This document shows, in pieces, positions 1 to 9,381 of a DNA stretch of 64,000 nt (its first letter is position 1; every line of letters begins with the position of its first letter). The position numbers and the translations under genes are program-made. The notes under the pieces are model-generated. The model was not told where the DNA came from, made no database searches, and saw only the letters and a program-made list of their open reading frames with translations. The DNA is from CAWBOY01 sp963790585 (GTDB lineage Bacteria; Planctomycetota; Planctomycetia; Gemmatales; Gemmataceae), in contig CAWBOY010000002.1 in NCBI GenBank assembly GCA_963790585.1, positions 310,001-374,000 of the forward strand. The letters are read 5' to 3'.

Positions 1-1010
1 AATGTTGAGATCGTGTTTGCCACCATATCGTCACGGTCGAGCGTGCGCGTTTTCTCTTTGTCCACCGTACCTTCGCGGAGTTCGACATTGCCTACGAAGT
101 CCCAAGGCCCGGCGGTGACGAAACCGGTGGCGACGATAGCTTCGGGATCGTTCGGATAGAGTATGTCACCCGCAAGCTGCTCTTTCACAAACAAGTCGTA
201 ACGTTTGTCACTATTGAAAGAGTTGATGACATAATCGCGGTAAGGCCAGGCATTGTCGCGTCGTTGGTCTTTGTCGTAGCCGTGTGTGTCACCGTAATGA
301 ACCAGGTCAAGCCAGTGACGGCCCCAACGCTCTCCATAGCGGGGACTCGCGAGCAAGCGTTCGACGAGCTGCTCGTAAGCGTCAACGGCCCGATCGCCGA
401 CGAAAGCGTCGATCTCGGGCGGCGTAGGAGGCAAACCGAGGAGATCAAACGACAGGCGGCGAATCAAGGTAATGCGATCCGCTTCGGGTGCCGGCCTTAA
501 GGCGTGTTCCTTCAGAGTAGCCAGGACAAAAGCATCGATCGGCGATCGGATCCACGTATCTCTGAGAGCCGGAACGGCAGGGCGCTGTAACGCCGACCAC
601 GCCCAGCCAGCGCCGTTATTTGGCGATGTCGTCTTTGCATTTAATTTCAGGTCCTCCGGCCATGTAGCGCCCGCTTCTATCCAGGCGCGAAAATCGGCGA
701 CACGCTCCGCTGGTAGAGCGGCGCTTTTTTGCGGCATTTTTGGCTTCGGCCCGCTGATCATTTCTAACAGCAGGCTCTTATCCGGCTGGCCCGGGACGAC
801 GCCCGGCCCCGAATCACCGCCGCGAACGAGGCCGTTTCTAGTCGTGAGATCGAGCGAGCCGCGCTTGTTCTTGTCGTTGTGACAGCCAAGGCATTGTTGT
901 TCCAGGACAGGCGCGACGTGCTCGCGAAAGAATTTTTCCTTGTCAGAATCAGCATTGGCCCGGATTGGATGAATAACCAGCAAGCAGATAAGCGAAAATT
1001 GGATCGGCAT
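1..1010 (-). CDS. PSCyt1/DUF1549 planctomycete cytochrome-type secreted protein (N-terminal part; runs off window)
   Basis: The frame is open from an ATG at 1010-1008 to the window edge, so only about the first 336 residues are visible. Residues 1-20 form a signal peptide (MPIQFSLICLL...ANA). A CLGCHN sequence at about residues 38-43 is a CxxCH haem-binding motif, followed by the GGDSGPGVVPG-type stretch and the KMPQ segment seen in PSCyt1 domains. Downstream residues (WSALQRPAVPAL, SPIDAFVLATL, LRPAPEADR, LSFDLLGLPPTP) match the start of the PSCyt2/DUF1549 region that follows in this family. Full-length members also carry a C-terminal DUF1553 domain, which would lie outside this window. The family is abundant in planctomycetes and sits outside the cytoplasm; its biochemical role is unknown. 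Confidence 0.85.
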   Translation of the reverse strand, partial: MPIQFSLICLLVIHPIRANADSDKEKFFREHVAPVLEQQCLGCHNDKNKRGSLDLTTRNGLVRGGDSGPGVVPGQPDKSLLLEMISGPKPKMPQKSAALPAERVADFRAWIEAGATWPEDLKLNAKTTSPNNGAGWAWSALQRPAVPALRDTWIRSPIDAFVLATLKEHALRPAPEADRITLIRRLSFDLLGLPPTPPEIDAFVGDRAVDAYEQLVERLLASPRYGERWGRHWLDLVHYGDTHGYDKDQRRDNAWPYRDYVINSFNSDKRYDLFVKEQLAGDILYPNDPEAIVATGFVTAGPWDFVGNVELREGTVDKEKTRTLDRDDMVANTIST

Positions 1011-1113
1011 CGGACCAACTTGTGAGTCGTGGGGTGTGGTAATTGTTATAGGGCGCGACCGTTTCCCGGCGAGTCGCCTGCCGGTGCTAAAGCTGACGTA
1101 CCAAGGAGGCCGT

Positions 1114-2397
1114 TCATCGCTTCTTACGCAAATGATGCAAAGTCGCGGCTGTCTCCGAGTGAGGTATATCCGTTTTGGACGTGTCCAGCTGCTGAGAAAG
1201 GTAAATTCCGCGATGGCCGGACCAGACATAGCTGCCGCAACAAGCGATGGCTAGGTATACCCCGTATTGAGATCCGAAAAGCTCGATCCCCATGATCGTG
1301 CATGCAAGCGGAGTGTTAGCAGCCCCCGCGAACACGGCGACGAAGCCTAAGGCTGCTAAAAAATCCGGGGGGATATGGACCAGCCGACCGAGAACACATC
1401 CAAGAGTGGCCCCCATGCAAAAGAGTGGTGTTACCTCGCCCCCCTTGAAACCAGCCGAAAGAGTGACGGCCGTGAAGATCAATTTCCACAAAAAGGCATC
1501 GTTCGCTACACCTCCTGGTAGAAAGCTCTGCTTGATAAGCGGGACGCCAAGGCCCAGGTAATCGCGCGAGCCGACCAGCCAGGCGAGTGCCAGGACGAGC
1601 AGGCCGCCGGCCACTGGCCGAAGCGGTCCCCAGGGTAGGAAACGCTTGAACAGCCCATGAAGGCTATGTGTCAGCTCAATGAAAAGAACGCTGACGAGCG
1701 CGAACAGAAACGCGGCGAGGAGAACGCCGCCGATGAGCCACGGCGTCAGTGGTGGCACGGCCTGCACATGATAATGGTAATGTTCGATGCCCCAAGCGGA
1801 ACAAGTCCAGTCGCCGACAATGCTGGCGATCAGACAAGGAATCAAGGCGTCGTAGCGAATCCGACCCACTGCCAACACTTCGAGGCCAAAGATCATCCCG
1901 GCGAGTGGCGTGCCGAAAACGGAACCGAAGCCGGCGCTCACCCCGGCCATGAGTAGTGTGCGAGTGTGACGCTTATCGAGCCGCAACAAGCGAGCGAACG
2001 CCGCGGCAAGGCCTCCACCCATTTGAACAGCTGTACCCTCGCGGCCTGCCGAACCGCCGAACAGGTGCGTGCCGACGGTAGCGGCGTAAATCGCCGGCGC
2101 CAATGCGAGGGGCACGCCGCTGCTAGGTTTATGGATTTCCTCGATGACGAGATTGTTGCCGCCTTCGATCGCTTTGCCGCCGTAGTGATAGCAGAGTCCG
2201 ATGAAGAAGCCGCCCAGCGGCAGGAGGTAAAAAAGCCAAAGATGCGCTTCCCGAGTTTGAACGGCCCAATCGAGAGATGCAAGGAAGAGAGCCGAGGCGC
2301 TACCGGATAGTATGCCGATGACAGACGATAGAAGCGTCCATTTTGCGATATACCAGGCGATTAGGACCTGCTCGCGCGGGTGCCAGTAGAACGACAT
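1114..2397 (-). CDS. CLC-family anion/proton antiporter, probable fluoride-exporting CLC-F type
   Basis: A 427-residue membrane protein with about ten hydrophobic segments. The two CLC anion-pathway signatures are present in the form typical of CLC-F fluoride/proton antiporters rather than chloride CLCs: GREGT at 118-122, with the gating glutamate at 120, and GGEVTP at 319-324. These correspond to residues E118, E318 and T320 discussed for the Enterococcus-type CLC-F. Where chloride CLCs have GSGIP, this protein has GGNNL (79-83). No CBS domains follow, and the length fits the bacterial short type. GGAG lies 6 bases before the ATG. I looked for a fluoride riboswitch upstream and did not recognise one. 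Substrate is inferred from the filter residues; chloride transport cannot be excluded. Confidence 0.8.
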   Translation of the reverse strand: MSFYWHPREQVLIAWYIAKWTLLSSVIGILSGSASALFLASLDWAVQTREAHLWLFYLLPLGGFFIGLCYHYGGKAIEGGNNLVIEEIHKPSSGVPLALAPAIYAATVGTHLFGGSAGREGTAVQMGGGLAAAFARLLRLDKRHTRTLLMAGVSAGFGSVFGTPLAGMIFGLEVLAVGRIRYDALIPCLIASIVGDWTCSAWGIEHYHYHVQAVPPLTPWLIGGVLLAAFLFALVSVLFIELTHSLHGLFKRFLPWGPLRPVAGGLLVLALAWLVGSRDYLGLGVPLIKQSFLPGGVANDAFLWKLIFTAVTLSAGFKGGEVTPLFCMGATLGCVLGRLVHIPPDFLAALGFVAVFAGAANTPLACTIMGIELFGSQYGVYLAIACCGSYVWSGHRGIYLSQQLDTSKTDIPHSETAATLHHLRKKR

Positions 2398-2497
2398 CGG
2401 TCACTCCGCGCCGCCACGGCGAATTCCTCGGACAACAAAAGAGTTGAAAAAAGGGCCAGCCTATTGCGGTGAGCCATGAGTTTGCTACGATATCGTC

Positions 2498-2559
2498 TGA
2501 TCGAGAGACTCCTTCAAAGCTGATTGGGCGACAGCGATGGGGTTGAGTTCTCTCGATCA
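2498..2559. repeat. Intergenic inverted repeat with long loop
   Basis: TGATCGAGAGA (2498-2508) and TCTCTCGATCA (2549-2559) are a perfect 11-bp inverted repeat separated by 40 bases. It lies upstream of the CLC-F gene start and beyond the terminator-like hairpin of the next gene, so it could be a 5' leader structure on the minus strand. I do not recognise a known riboswitch in it. Confidence 0.45.
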
Positions 2560-2582
2560 TTTCGTTTACAAACGGAACGAAG

Positions 2583-2628
2583 ACGCGAGGTCGGCCACAG
2601 CATGGTCCGACCTCGCGTTTGTTTTCTT
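2583..2628. terminator. Terminator-like hairpin, 12-bp perfect stem
   Basis: ACGCGAGGTCGG (2583-2594) pairs perfectly with CCGACCTCGCGT (2607-2618) around a 12-base loop. On the plus strand it is followed by TTTGTTTTCTT; on the minus strand the following tract is less T-rich. It lies just beyond the stop codon of the minus-strand repeat protein at 2640, so it probably ends that transcript, possibly bidirectionally. Confidence 0.7.
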
Positions 2629-2639
2629 GAAGAGGATTT

Positions 2640-3526
2640 TCACTTGTCCTTCGTCGCGGCGTCCTTGTCCTTTACGTCCTTGTCTTTAATTTGATCCGCG
2701 TCCTTTTTCAGGTCTTTGTCTTTGATAATGTCTGTATCTTTCTTGACGTCTTTGTCTTTCAAATTCGCTATGTCCTTGTCTGCCTTCGCGTCCTTGTCTT
2801 TTTGAGAGTCGGAATCCTTCAGTGCCTTGCCGTCCTTGTCCTTTACGCCATCTTTGTCCTTTACGACATCTTTGTCCTTATTGATGTTCTTATCTTTGAT
2901 GGTTGCGTCTTTATCCTTCAAAATACCGAGATCTTTATCTTTGATGATTGCCGCGTCTTTATTTTCCGTGATGGCCTTGTCCTTGATGATAATATCCTTG
3001 CCCTTGATAACATCCTTGTCTTTGGAGTTGAGGTCCTTGATGGCCTTGTCTTTTGGTATTTCGGTGTCCTTTTTCATCACATCTTTCAACTCTTTATCTT
3101 TGACATTTTTGTCTTTATCTTTCTCGACCACGGGTTTGGTGGGATTGGTTTCGGTGCGAATCTGATCGAGCGTCTCGCGCAACACCCATGAGCGATCGAC
3201 ATAGGAGGATTTGTTCTTGGCGTTGTCGATGGCGGAGTCAATCGCCTTTTGCAGCGTCGGCCGGTGACCCAGCATCGGCTTCACGGTAATCAGCGCCCTT
3301 CGTAAATATGATAACACCCCGCGAAGTCGCGCGAGCCGTTGTACAGGTCGGCGCCGCGATTGATCGGTTCGCGCAAACTCTTGAAGATAAGCTGGTCAAG
3401 ATTGGCGAATTCCGGCTTCACTCCGCCCGTTTCGTCCGCCGAACCCGAAGAGACATAGATCGCGAATAGTCCCAAGAGGGTCGCGGCCGTGATGCCGTAG
3501 CCCAGTCTTCCACGAATGGTTTCCAT
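2640..3526 (-). CDS. Signal-anchored planctomycete protein with Lys/Asp (KDKD) repeat tail, frameshifted
   Basis: Two overlapping frames make one gene. The first part starts at 3526 behind AGAGGTAG and encodes METIRGRL..., a membrane anchor or signal sequence (about residues 10-30), then a conserved block ending CYHIYEG. The second part resumes with ALITVKPMLGHRP... in another frame. Restoring one base in the GGG run near 3291-3293 joins them as YHIYEG-ALITVKP, which is how related planctomycete proteins read as far as I recall. The last roughly 150 residues are low-complexity repeats of KDKD spaced by a few hydrophobic residues, highly charged and probably extended. Function unknown; the N-terminal segment suggests an exported or membrane-anchored protein. 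A long frame on the opposite strand is a by-product of the repeat. Confidence 0.75.
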
Positions 3527-3747
3527 AACTACCTCTGTTGTAGAACGTTAAAACCAGGCACACCCATTTCGCGAGGCTGAAGGAAGCAAAGAGCGATCCT
3601 GGATGAATTCGCTAATCATCGGCAAACGCGATCATACCGAAGTGAGGAAAGCCGCGAAAGTTCTTTTTCCTGGACTTGCGTCGATTGGCGATACTGGCGA
3701 AAATGGCGTTCCGATAAAAGGAGTTGTGCCAACCCAAGGAGGGGCTC

Positions 3748-4537
3748 GTGGCAGACAAGGCCGGCCAGATTGTCCTCAGCGCTTTGAGTCTAGCGGTGGC
3801 AGACGCCGCCGGTTTGCCTCTTCATGCAACCAAATCGACGCCCGGACTCTTCCCCGCCACCGTGCTCGGCAAACAAGCCGCGGAACGGTGTACGGCAGAA
3901 GGTCTGCTGAAGCCGCTTTCCTCTCTGATGCGCGAATTTCACGCGACCGAGCCGACGCGCTCCAAGGCGCCGGTCGAAACCTTTGCGATCACGGAAAAAG
4001 GCTATGCGTACCTGTTCAGTCAGGTCAGCCCGCGACCCGTACTCGAAGATCTCCTCCGAAGCTTGGAAAAGCGCCAGGCCGAGGTAGCACAGGCTGACAG
4101 CGGGCGTCCAACAGATGGCGATGGCGCTCGACGCCATGCAGCACAGCACCGCGAAGGTTTTGGAGCAGGTGCCGCGCTCGATGCCGTTGGGCATGACGCC
4201 GACTTCCAACGGCGAATGTCCGAAGGCCGCCGAACCGTCGCGGCCAGCATCGACAAGTGCTGAAAGCAACGTGTTCGACGCGTTGCAACGGTGGCAGCAA
4301 TCCGGTGTCAGTGACGATTGTCCGTTGCCCCAGCTTTATCGCCAGATCTGTCCAGCAATCCCCGACATGACTATCGGCCGCTTTCATGATGAACTGCGCC
4401 GCCTCCACGACTTCGGGCAGATCTATCTGCACCCTTGGACCGGCCCGCTTTATGAGGTCCCGGAACCAGCATACGCCTTGCTCGTGGGCCACCTGGTCGC
4501 CTATTACGCCAGCCTGAAAGACAGTGTTCACCAATGA
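3748..4537 (+). CDS. Tandem winged-helix-like protein, partner of downstream ATPase (frameshifted)
   Basis: The likely start is GTG at 3748 behind a strong AAGGAGGGG at 3736-3744, giving MADKAGQIVLSAL.... Residues 1-90 look like a winged helix (TVLGKQAAERCTAEGLLKPL, then FAITEKGYAYLFSQ). A heptad-like linker follows (LLRSLEKRQAEVAQ, then MAMALDAMQHSTAKVLEQV), and a second winged-helix-like region ends the protein (FHDELRRLHDFGQIYLHPW, YALLVGHLVAYYAS). The two halves are in different frames; one extra base near 4088-4097, in the linker, accounts for the break. The gene ends 80 bases before the ATPase gene and is probably co-transcribed with it. I recognise the pair as recurring in planctomycetes but know no assigned function; DNA binding is inferred from the fold. 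Confidence 0.65.
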
Positions 4538-4617
4538 TTCTGATGATCGTTCCGCGCCGAGCCAACGCAGCGATTTTGTTCGGTTCAACCCAGGCATCCG
4601 CGAAGTGAGGTGTTCCC

Positions 4618-6787
4618 ATGCCAGCGACAGTAACCAGCCTTCCTTTGACCGAGCGGGCGCTAGAGGTTCTGCGTCGAACCGGAAACCCGTTCCGCAACTA
4701 TTTCGCCCGCAATCCCGATGATGAAGTTTGCGCCCGATATCACGTTCCAGAACTCTTTGACAAACAACGGGAAATGCTCCTTGGCGTAGTCGATCTGTAC
4801 CGTTGCTGCCCGGCGACACATTCGGAAATCGTTCCAATTCTTGGAAACAAAGGGTCCGGCAAGACGCATCTGCTGCACTCGATCAAACACGGTACGGGCG
4901 ATACCTGGCAACTCCTGGTCACGCCAGGGACGTATCAAAAAGACACCGATTTCCTTGAATATCTGCTGTTTCAGCTGATCGACACCCTGCTCGGCGGTGG
5001 CAAACAACGGAATACGCGGCCACTGGAATATATCGGCGAACAGCTGCGTGCGCGGTCTCCTGGGTGAAGCCCTCTGGAGCCTGTCGCCGACGGAGCGGCT
5101 GGACCTCTTTCCGGCTCAAGGCTTAGGAAAATGGGCCCGACGACTTGGTCTCGGGGGCACGCAAGCTCTGGAGCGAACGCAGTGGCTGATCGACAATCTC
5201 GGCCGACCGCTGCCGTTACCGTTTCAGGCGGGCTGGCTCAAACGGATCTGCCAGGAGGCCGGCCTCGATCCGGCCGTGGCATCGCAAACCGTCGTCGCTT
5301 GGATTGATCGCACGGAAGCCCATAACACCGCCGGCTTGATGCGCCGCGCGATCTTGAAGGGGTTCGCAGCTTCGGCTCTTCTCGGCGATGAAGCGGAACT
5401 AGCCTCATTTTTGACTTACGGGTTCGCGGAACTCGATTTCAGAGTTCGGCCGAGCCGGCAGGATCTGGTTCTCGCGGTTTTCAAGGCGCTCATGGAAGTG
5501 CTACGCGGCCTCAAGATTCCCGTCGTCGTCGCCTTCGATCAACTCGAGGATCTCTTGCTGGCGCGGCGCTCGGATGATGCCCATCGCACGGCCGAGGCCT
5601 TTTTCGCAGGCATCGTCCAGGCGATGCACCAGCTGGACGGCATGAGTTTTCTCGTCTTCGCGGAGCGCGGCCTATGGAACCGCTTCGTGCCGTCGCTCGA
5701 TGGCTACATACAAGATCGGTTAAATAACCCAATCCACCTTCCGGGCCACGGGACGCTCAAGACTCTGAAACTGGAGGCGCCCGCCGCCGAGTTGGTGCGC
5801 CGAATCGTCGCGGCGCATCTGAGCCCGGCTCTCGAACAATTGTCGGATCATTCCGACTTGCCGCCGCTGTTTCCGTTCGATGCCGAGGTAGTCGATCGCG
5901 TGGCAAAGACCGAGCCGACGCTGCGCGATATGCTGCAACAGTTCCGGCATCAGTTCGACCATCTCGTCTACGGGCCGTCGGCCGAAGAAGGAACGAGCCG
6001 AACCGAAGAAACAACTCCGGTTAATCGTATGGCGGCTACCGTGGTTGCCGAAGAGATTGCGGTCAAATCGTATATCGAGGTCGAATCTCCCTCGAATCCA
6101 CCAACACCCTTGCCTACCACTGTTTCGGCGACACCGACTGTCGTGCCGCCAACCAGTGAAAAAGGCCGTTCGCTGCTCGATCTGTGGGAACAGGAGACGC
6201 GTGCCGCGCACCGCAAACTGGAACCCGATGGAGCGCTGACGGGTGCTACGCGCGAGTTGCAGGCTGGTTTGTCGGCCTTTTTGCAGATTTGTCATGAACA
6301 TGGCGTCAAGGTTGGCCCCTGGCGCTTGCACCACGTCGTCGGCGAATGGACGTTCGGCGATCATCCGACTTACGGAGCGCTCACAATCGCTCACTGGGTT
6401 TGCAAGGATGGCCAACCGTGGAAAGTCGGCATCGGTTTGTTCCTCGGACGTGGCTCGGCCAAACCGCGCGACTTGGAAATCAAGCTGTCCGCCCTCGGCG
6501 TCGAGCCGACGGTGATCGATCATCTCATTCTGCTTCGACCCGAGGATGATTTGACCCTTAGTGGCAAGAGCAAAGCGATTTGGCAAGATTCGGAGCGAAA
6601 GGGACGTCACGCGCGTTTGGAGCCAGTGTCGCTGGATGGTTTCGCCGCTCTGTATGGATTTTCACGCTTCGTTGCCAGTTTGACCGAGTCATTGCCGCAA
6701 GCCACACCCTTGCCGAACCTCGCTGACTTGCTCCAGGACAAGTGTGAGAAGTTGCTGGAACAGGTCTGTATGCCGGTTCAGGGATGA
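4618..6787 (+). CDS. P-loop ATPase (STAND/ORC-like) with uncharacterised C-terminal domain, frameshifted
   Basis: About 723 residues once a frame change near 5043-5052 is repaired (GEQL joined to VRGLLGEALW). A Walker A motif GNKGSGKT is at residues 76-83. A Walker B-like strand VVVAFDQLEDL is near residue 302-312, resembling the hhhhDQxE form of STAND and KAP ATPases. A possible sensor strand is FLVFAERGLWNRF. Residues from about 515 form a separate domain (LDLWEQETRAAHRKLE, then WRLHHVVGEWTFGDH, GIGLFLGRGS, LILLRPEDD) that I cannot assign to a family. A Pro/Thr/Val-rich linker separates the parts. The upstream winged-helix gene is an obvious partner, and the acyltransferase gene follows after 10 bases. 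A role in defence, DNA handling or signalling is open. Confidence 0.75.
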
Positions 6788-6797
6788 GCGATCCAAA

Positions 6798-7523
6798 ATG
6801 AAGCTGCGCAACCCTTACCTGATGCGGATCTTGGCGCTTGCTGGCGCCTGGTTTTTGCGTCTCTGGATGCGGACCGTGCGGCGCCATTATGATTTCCGGG
6901 CCTCCGGAATTCATCCGACGCACGCGCGCGCCGAGCAAAGATACCTGTACACGATCTGGCATGAGTCGATTTTGTTTGGCGTCATGATCGTTCGCGATCA
7001 GCGTGCCAAAGTTCGAGCGTTGATTAGCCAACACACCGATGGCGAATTTGTTACGCAACTCAGCCAACATTTGGGTCTTGATGCCGTCCGGGGGTCGAGC
7101 ACGCGCGGCGGTGAAATGGCCATGCTGCGCATGTGCCGCGTGAAAGACGATTGGCACTTCACGGTCACGCCGGATGGCCCGCGCGGGCCGCGCCGACAAG
7201 TTCAGCCTGGTATCATCTTCTTGGCCTCACGGGCGGAATTGCCGATCGTCGTCGCTGGGTTTGGGTACGCCAAGGCCTGGCGCACCAGCAGCTGGGATCA
7301 GTTTGTATTGCCGTGTCCATTCAGTGCGGCCTATTGCGTCGTAGCGCCTCCCATCGTGGTGCCGGCCAACTTGGACCGAGCCGGTCTGGAGCGGTACCGA
7401 CTCGTTGTCGAAGCTCGGTTGCAGGAAGTGACGGAACGAGCGGAGCATTGGGCCGAGACGGGAAAAAGGCCAGCGCCGATCGAGCCGCTATTGATCGATC
7501 AACAGCGACGCGTCAGCGCCTGA
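6798..7523 (+). CDS. DUF374 lysophospholipid acyltransferase-like protein
   Basis: A 241-residue protein starting at ATG 6798, ten bases after the ATPase stop, so the two are probably co-transcribed. The DUF374/LPLAT signature is clear: a hydrophobic N-terminus, WHESILFG (the catalytic histidine position), a GEFVTQLSQHLGLDAVRGSS stretch, and TPDGPRGP at about residues 126-133. The C-terminal PIVVAGFGYAKAWRTSSWDQFVLPCPFS region is also typical. The family is thought to acylate lipid A-like or phospholipid acceptors at the inner membrane, which fits the Kdo and Lpt genes elsewhere in the window. The acceptor is unknown. Confidence 0.85.
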   Translation: MKLRNPYLMRILALAGAWFLRLWMRTVRRHYDFRASGIHPTHARAEQRYLYTIWHESILFGVMIVRDQRAKVRALISQHTDGEFVTQLSQHLGLDAVRGSSTRGGEMAMLRMCRVKDDWHFTVTPDGPRGPRRQVQPGIIFLASRAELPIVVAGFGYAKAWRTSSWDQFVLPCPFSAAYCVVAPPIVVPANLDRAGLERYRLVVEARLQEVTERAEHWAETGKRPAPIEPLLIDQQRRVSA

Positions 7524-7528
7524 ACCGA

Positions 7529-8476
7529 TCATTCTTTCGGCGTCATCGCATCCGCGCCCCGGGGATGAAATTGGTTATGGATCGAACGTAGCCGCTCGCG
7601 GTCGACGTGCGTGTACATCTGGGTCGTTTGAATGCTGGCATGGCCAAGCAACTCTTGTACAGTGCGCAGGTCAGCGCCGCCTGCTAACACATGCGTGGCG
7701 AAACTGTGCCTTAATGTGTGTGGGCTAACTTTCGCATGAAGGCCGGCCCGAGCCGCATATTTTTTGACGACGACCCAAAGCATCTCACGCGTCAACACCT
7801 TGCCGCCGCGACTCACGAAGACCCAAGGCGCGTCCGGAACCATGCGCGTTAGCACCGAGCGTGATTTCTCGATGTAGACGCGCAGCGCCGCTACGGCGTA
7901 GCTGCCGAGCGGAACGATGCGTTGCTTACTGCCCTTGCCGAGACATTTGCAGAATTGCGAATCGAGATAGAGGTCTTCCATGCGCAGGCCGACCACTTCG
8001 GAGGCCCGGCTGCCCGTGGCATACAACGTTTCCAAAATCGCGCGATCACGCAGAGCGAAGCGATCCGTGTCAAGCGGCGCATCGAGCAAGCGCGTGACGT
8101 TTTCCGGGCTCAACACCTGCGGAATGCGCTCCCAAAGCGACGGCGAGCTGAGCAAATCGACCGTGGCCGTATTCGTTCGCTCTTCGAGGCGAAGAAAGCG
8201 ATAAAAGACCTTTAATGCCACGAGATGCCGCGCCACGCTTGGCGGCGCGAGCTTTTCCTCGCGCAAAAAGTCCAGGTAATGGCTCAAATCGCGCAGCGTC
8301 GGATGAAGATAGTCCGCCAATCCTCCGCCCGCAACCCATTGGCTGAACCGATCGAGGTCCCGACCGTAAGCGAGCACAGTGTTGGCGGCGAGCCCACGCT
8401 CCGCCTGAATGTAGTTGTGAAAAGCGCGGATATCATCCGTGAGAGCGGCGTAATGGGTGGTGGAATTGTCAGCCAT
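7529..8476 (-). CDS. xerD: Site-specific tyrosine recombinase XerD
   Basis: A 315-residue tyrosine recombinase. The start at 8476 is chosen because GGAGA lies five bases upstream; an ATG 42 bases further upstream has no ribosome-binding site. An N-terminal SAM-like core-binding domain (FHNYIQAERGLAANTVLAYGRDL) precedes the catalytic domain. The catalytic residues are R157 (TGSRASE), K181 (GKGSK), H253 and R256 (HTLRH), H279 (LLGHAS) and Y288 (MYTHV). Their spacing (24, 72, 3, 23, 9) equals that of E. coli XerD R148, K172, H244, R247, H270 and Y279. It should resolve chromosome dimers at dif with XerC; no dif site was recognised here. It is not part of an obvious mobile element although a mobile region follows. 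Confidence 0.92.
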   Translation of the reverse strand: MADNSTTHYAALTDDIRAFHNYIQAERGLAANTVLAYGRDLDRFSQWVAGGGLADYLHPTLRDLSHYLDFLREEKLAPPSVARHLVALKVFYRFLRLEERTNTATVDLLSSPSLWERIPQVLSPENVTRLLDAPLDTDRFALRDRAILETLYATGSRASEVVGLRMEDLYLDSQFCKCLGKGSKQRIVPLGSYAVAALRVYIEKSRSVLTRMVPDAPWVFVSRGGKVLTREMLWVVVKKYAARAGLHAKVSPHTLRHSFATHVLAGGADLRTVQELLGHASIQTTQMYTHVDRERLRSIHNQFHPRGADAMTPKE

Positions 8477-8578
8477 GATGTCTCCACGCGTGATCAGATA
8501 TTGCAGCGCATCGACCAATGGACGGATATGCTTGAGAAAATCTTAACCCTTTACTTATGGCTCATTCCCATGCGTTTG

Positions 8579-8794
8579 GTGTCATGGCGCGCAACAAATC
8601 TGCCGAGGCATATTTTCTCGTCGTCACTTAGCGAGAACGCAACCTATTTATATTGAACTACTTAGGTCATTTTTTCCAATAGCATCCGCGCCGTCCCTTG
8701 GGCAAGGAATTCGTTCAGGGGTTGTGTGATGAGTGCGCAACGAATTTTCGACCTGGTCTCTGCAAGTGTTGTTGCGAGCGAGCGGTTCCTTGCC
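8579..8794 (+). repeat. Dispersed repeat, copy 1 (interrupted by MITE and intron; resumes at 10886)
   Basis: This stretch is similar to the reverse complement of 22886-23076. Shared blocks are GTGTCA..GCGCGCAAC.AATC.GCCGA.GCA (8579 on), AACGCAACCTATTT (8636), ACTTAGGTCATTTTTTC, and GAATTCGTTCAGGGGTTGTGT. The closing block TTAACTTGATGCCTATGG of the other copy reappears at 10883-10900, after the inserted MITE and intron. In one minus-strand frame both copies read a similar tail (TQPLNEFL...EKMT, stop), but small indels shift the frame between copies, so coding capacity is doubtful. Confidence 0.7.
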
Positions 8795-9381
8795 TTAGAG
8801 CCTATCCGAAAAAGGGGACGGGCACCATTGTGCGGAGCACCCTTCGGGCCGTTCCGGCAATGGTGCCCGTCCCCTTTGTGCGCCGTGCCAAGGCGTGACT
8901 TTTCAGTGGGTGCGAATCCCACCCGGCAACTGGTCGTTCCAGCCGGTAGCAATCGGAGCGGCAGTGGAGGTAACGAAACTGTCGAAGCCTTCGATGGAAA
9001 GGGTCGTTTGAGCGACTCCGCGAGCAGGCAGGCCGTAACGTGAGTGAACGCTGAGCAGGCCTCGAAACGGGTAATGTGGTAGCCGACCCAGCAAAGGGAT
9101 GGGGAAGGCCGCAGACGCGAGGATACAGGGGGAACGACTTTAGCCCCACCCGCGTTGCCACCGGGGTAATGGCGACGGCATGTCGGCATAGGAAAGTTAA
9201 CGCAACACGGGAAACCCCCTGCGGTGGCAGCAGTGCCAACCGGACGCCCGCGAGGGACAGGCCGGGCCGCTTGGGGTGGCGGAGAGGCTCGTAGTACCGC
9301 TGAAGCCGGGTAACGCCGGTGGAGGGAAGGGGCCTTGGTTCAAGGACAGCGTCCGAAGGAAAGAGAGCCAGGAGATTGGTG

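Noticed and set aside
2511..2545. Shared motif with 34320-34350 (GCTGAyTGGG..GCGACAGC) as a recurring small RNA
   Set aside because: The similarity is limited to about 18 bases and does not extend into matching secondary structure.
2398..2580. Fluoride riboswitch (crcB motif) upstream of the CLC-F gene
   Set aside because: The conserved GGCGATGG / GCTGATG core of the motif was not found on the minus strand.
2691..3191. Long hydrophobic open frame opposite the KDKD repeats
   Set aside because: It is the complement of the repeat codons (AAG GAC read as TCC/GTC/CTT) and has no homology-like features.
4025..4837. Long minus-strand frame opposite the winged-helix and ATPase genes
   Set aside because: It mirrors the coding strand of a well-supported gene pair and has no family features.
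8629..8665. dif site next to xerD
   Set aside because: The AT-rich stretch AACGCAACCTATTTATATTG does not match the arm and spacer layout of dif.
8662..9189. Minus-strand open frame across the MITE and intron start
   Set aside because: It runs through the MITE palindrome and intron RNA; only its last 40 residues resemble the other dispersed-repeat copy, and indels shift the frame between copies.
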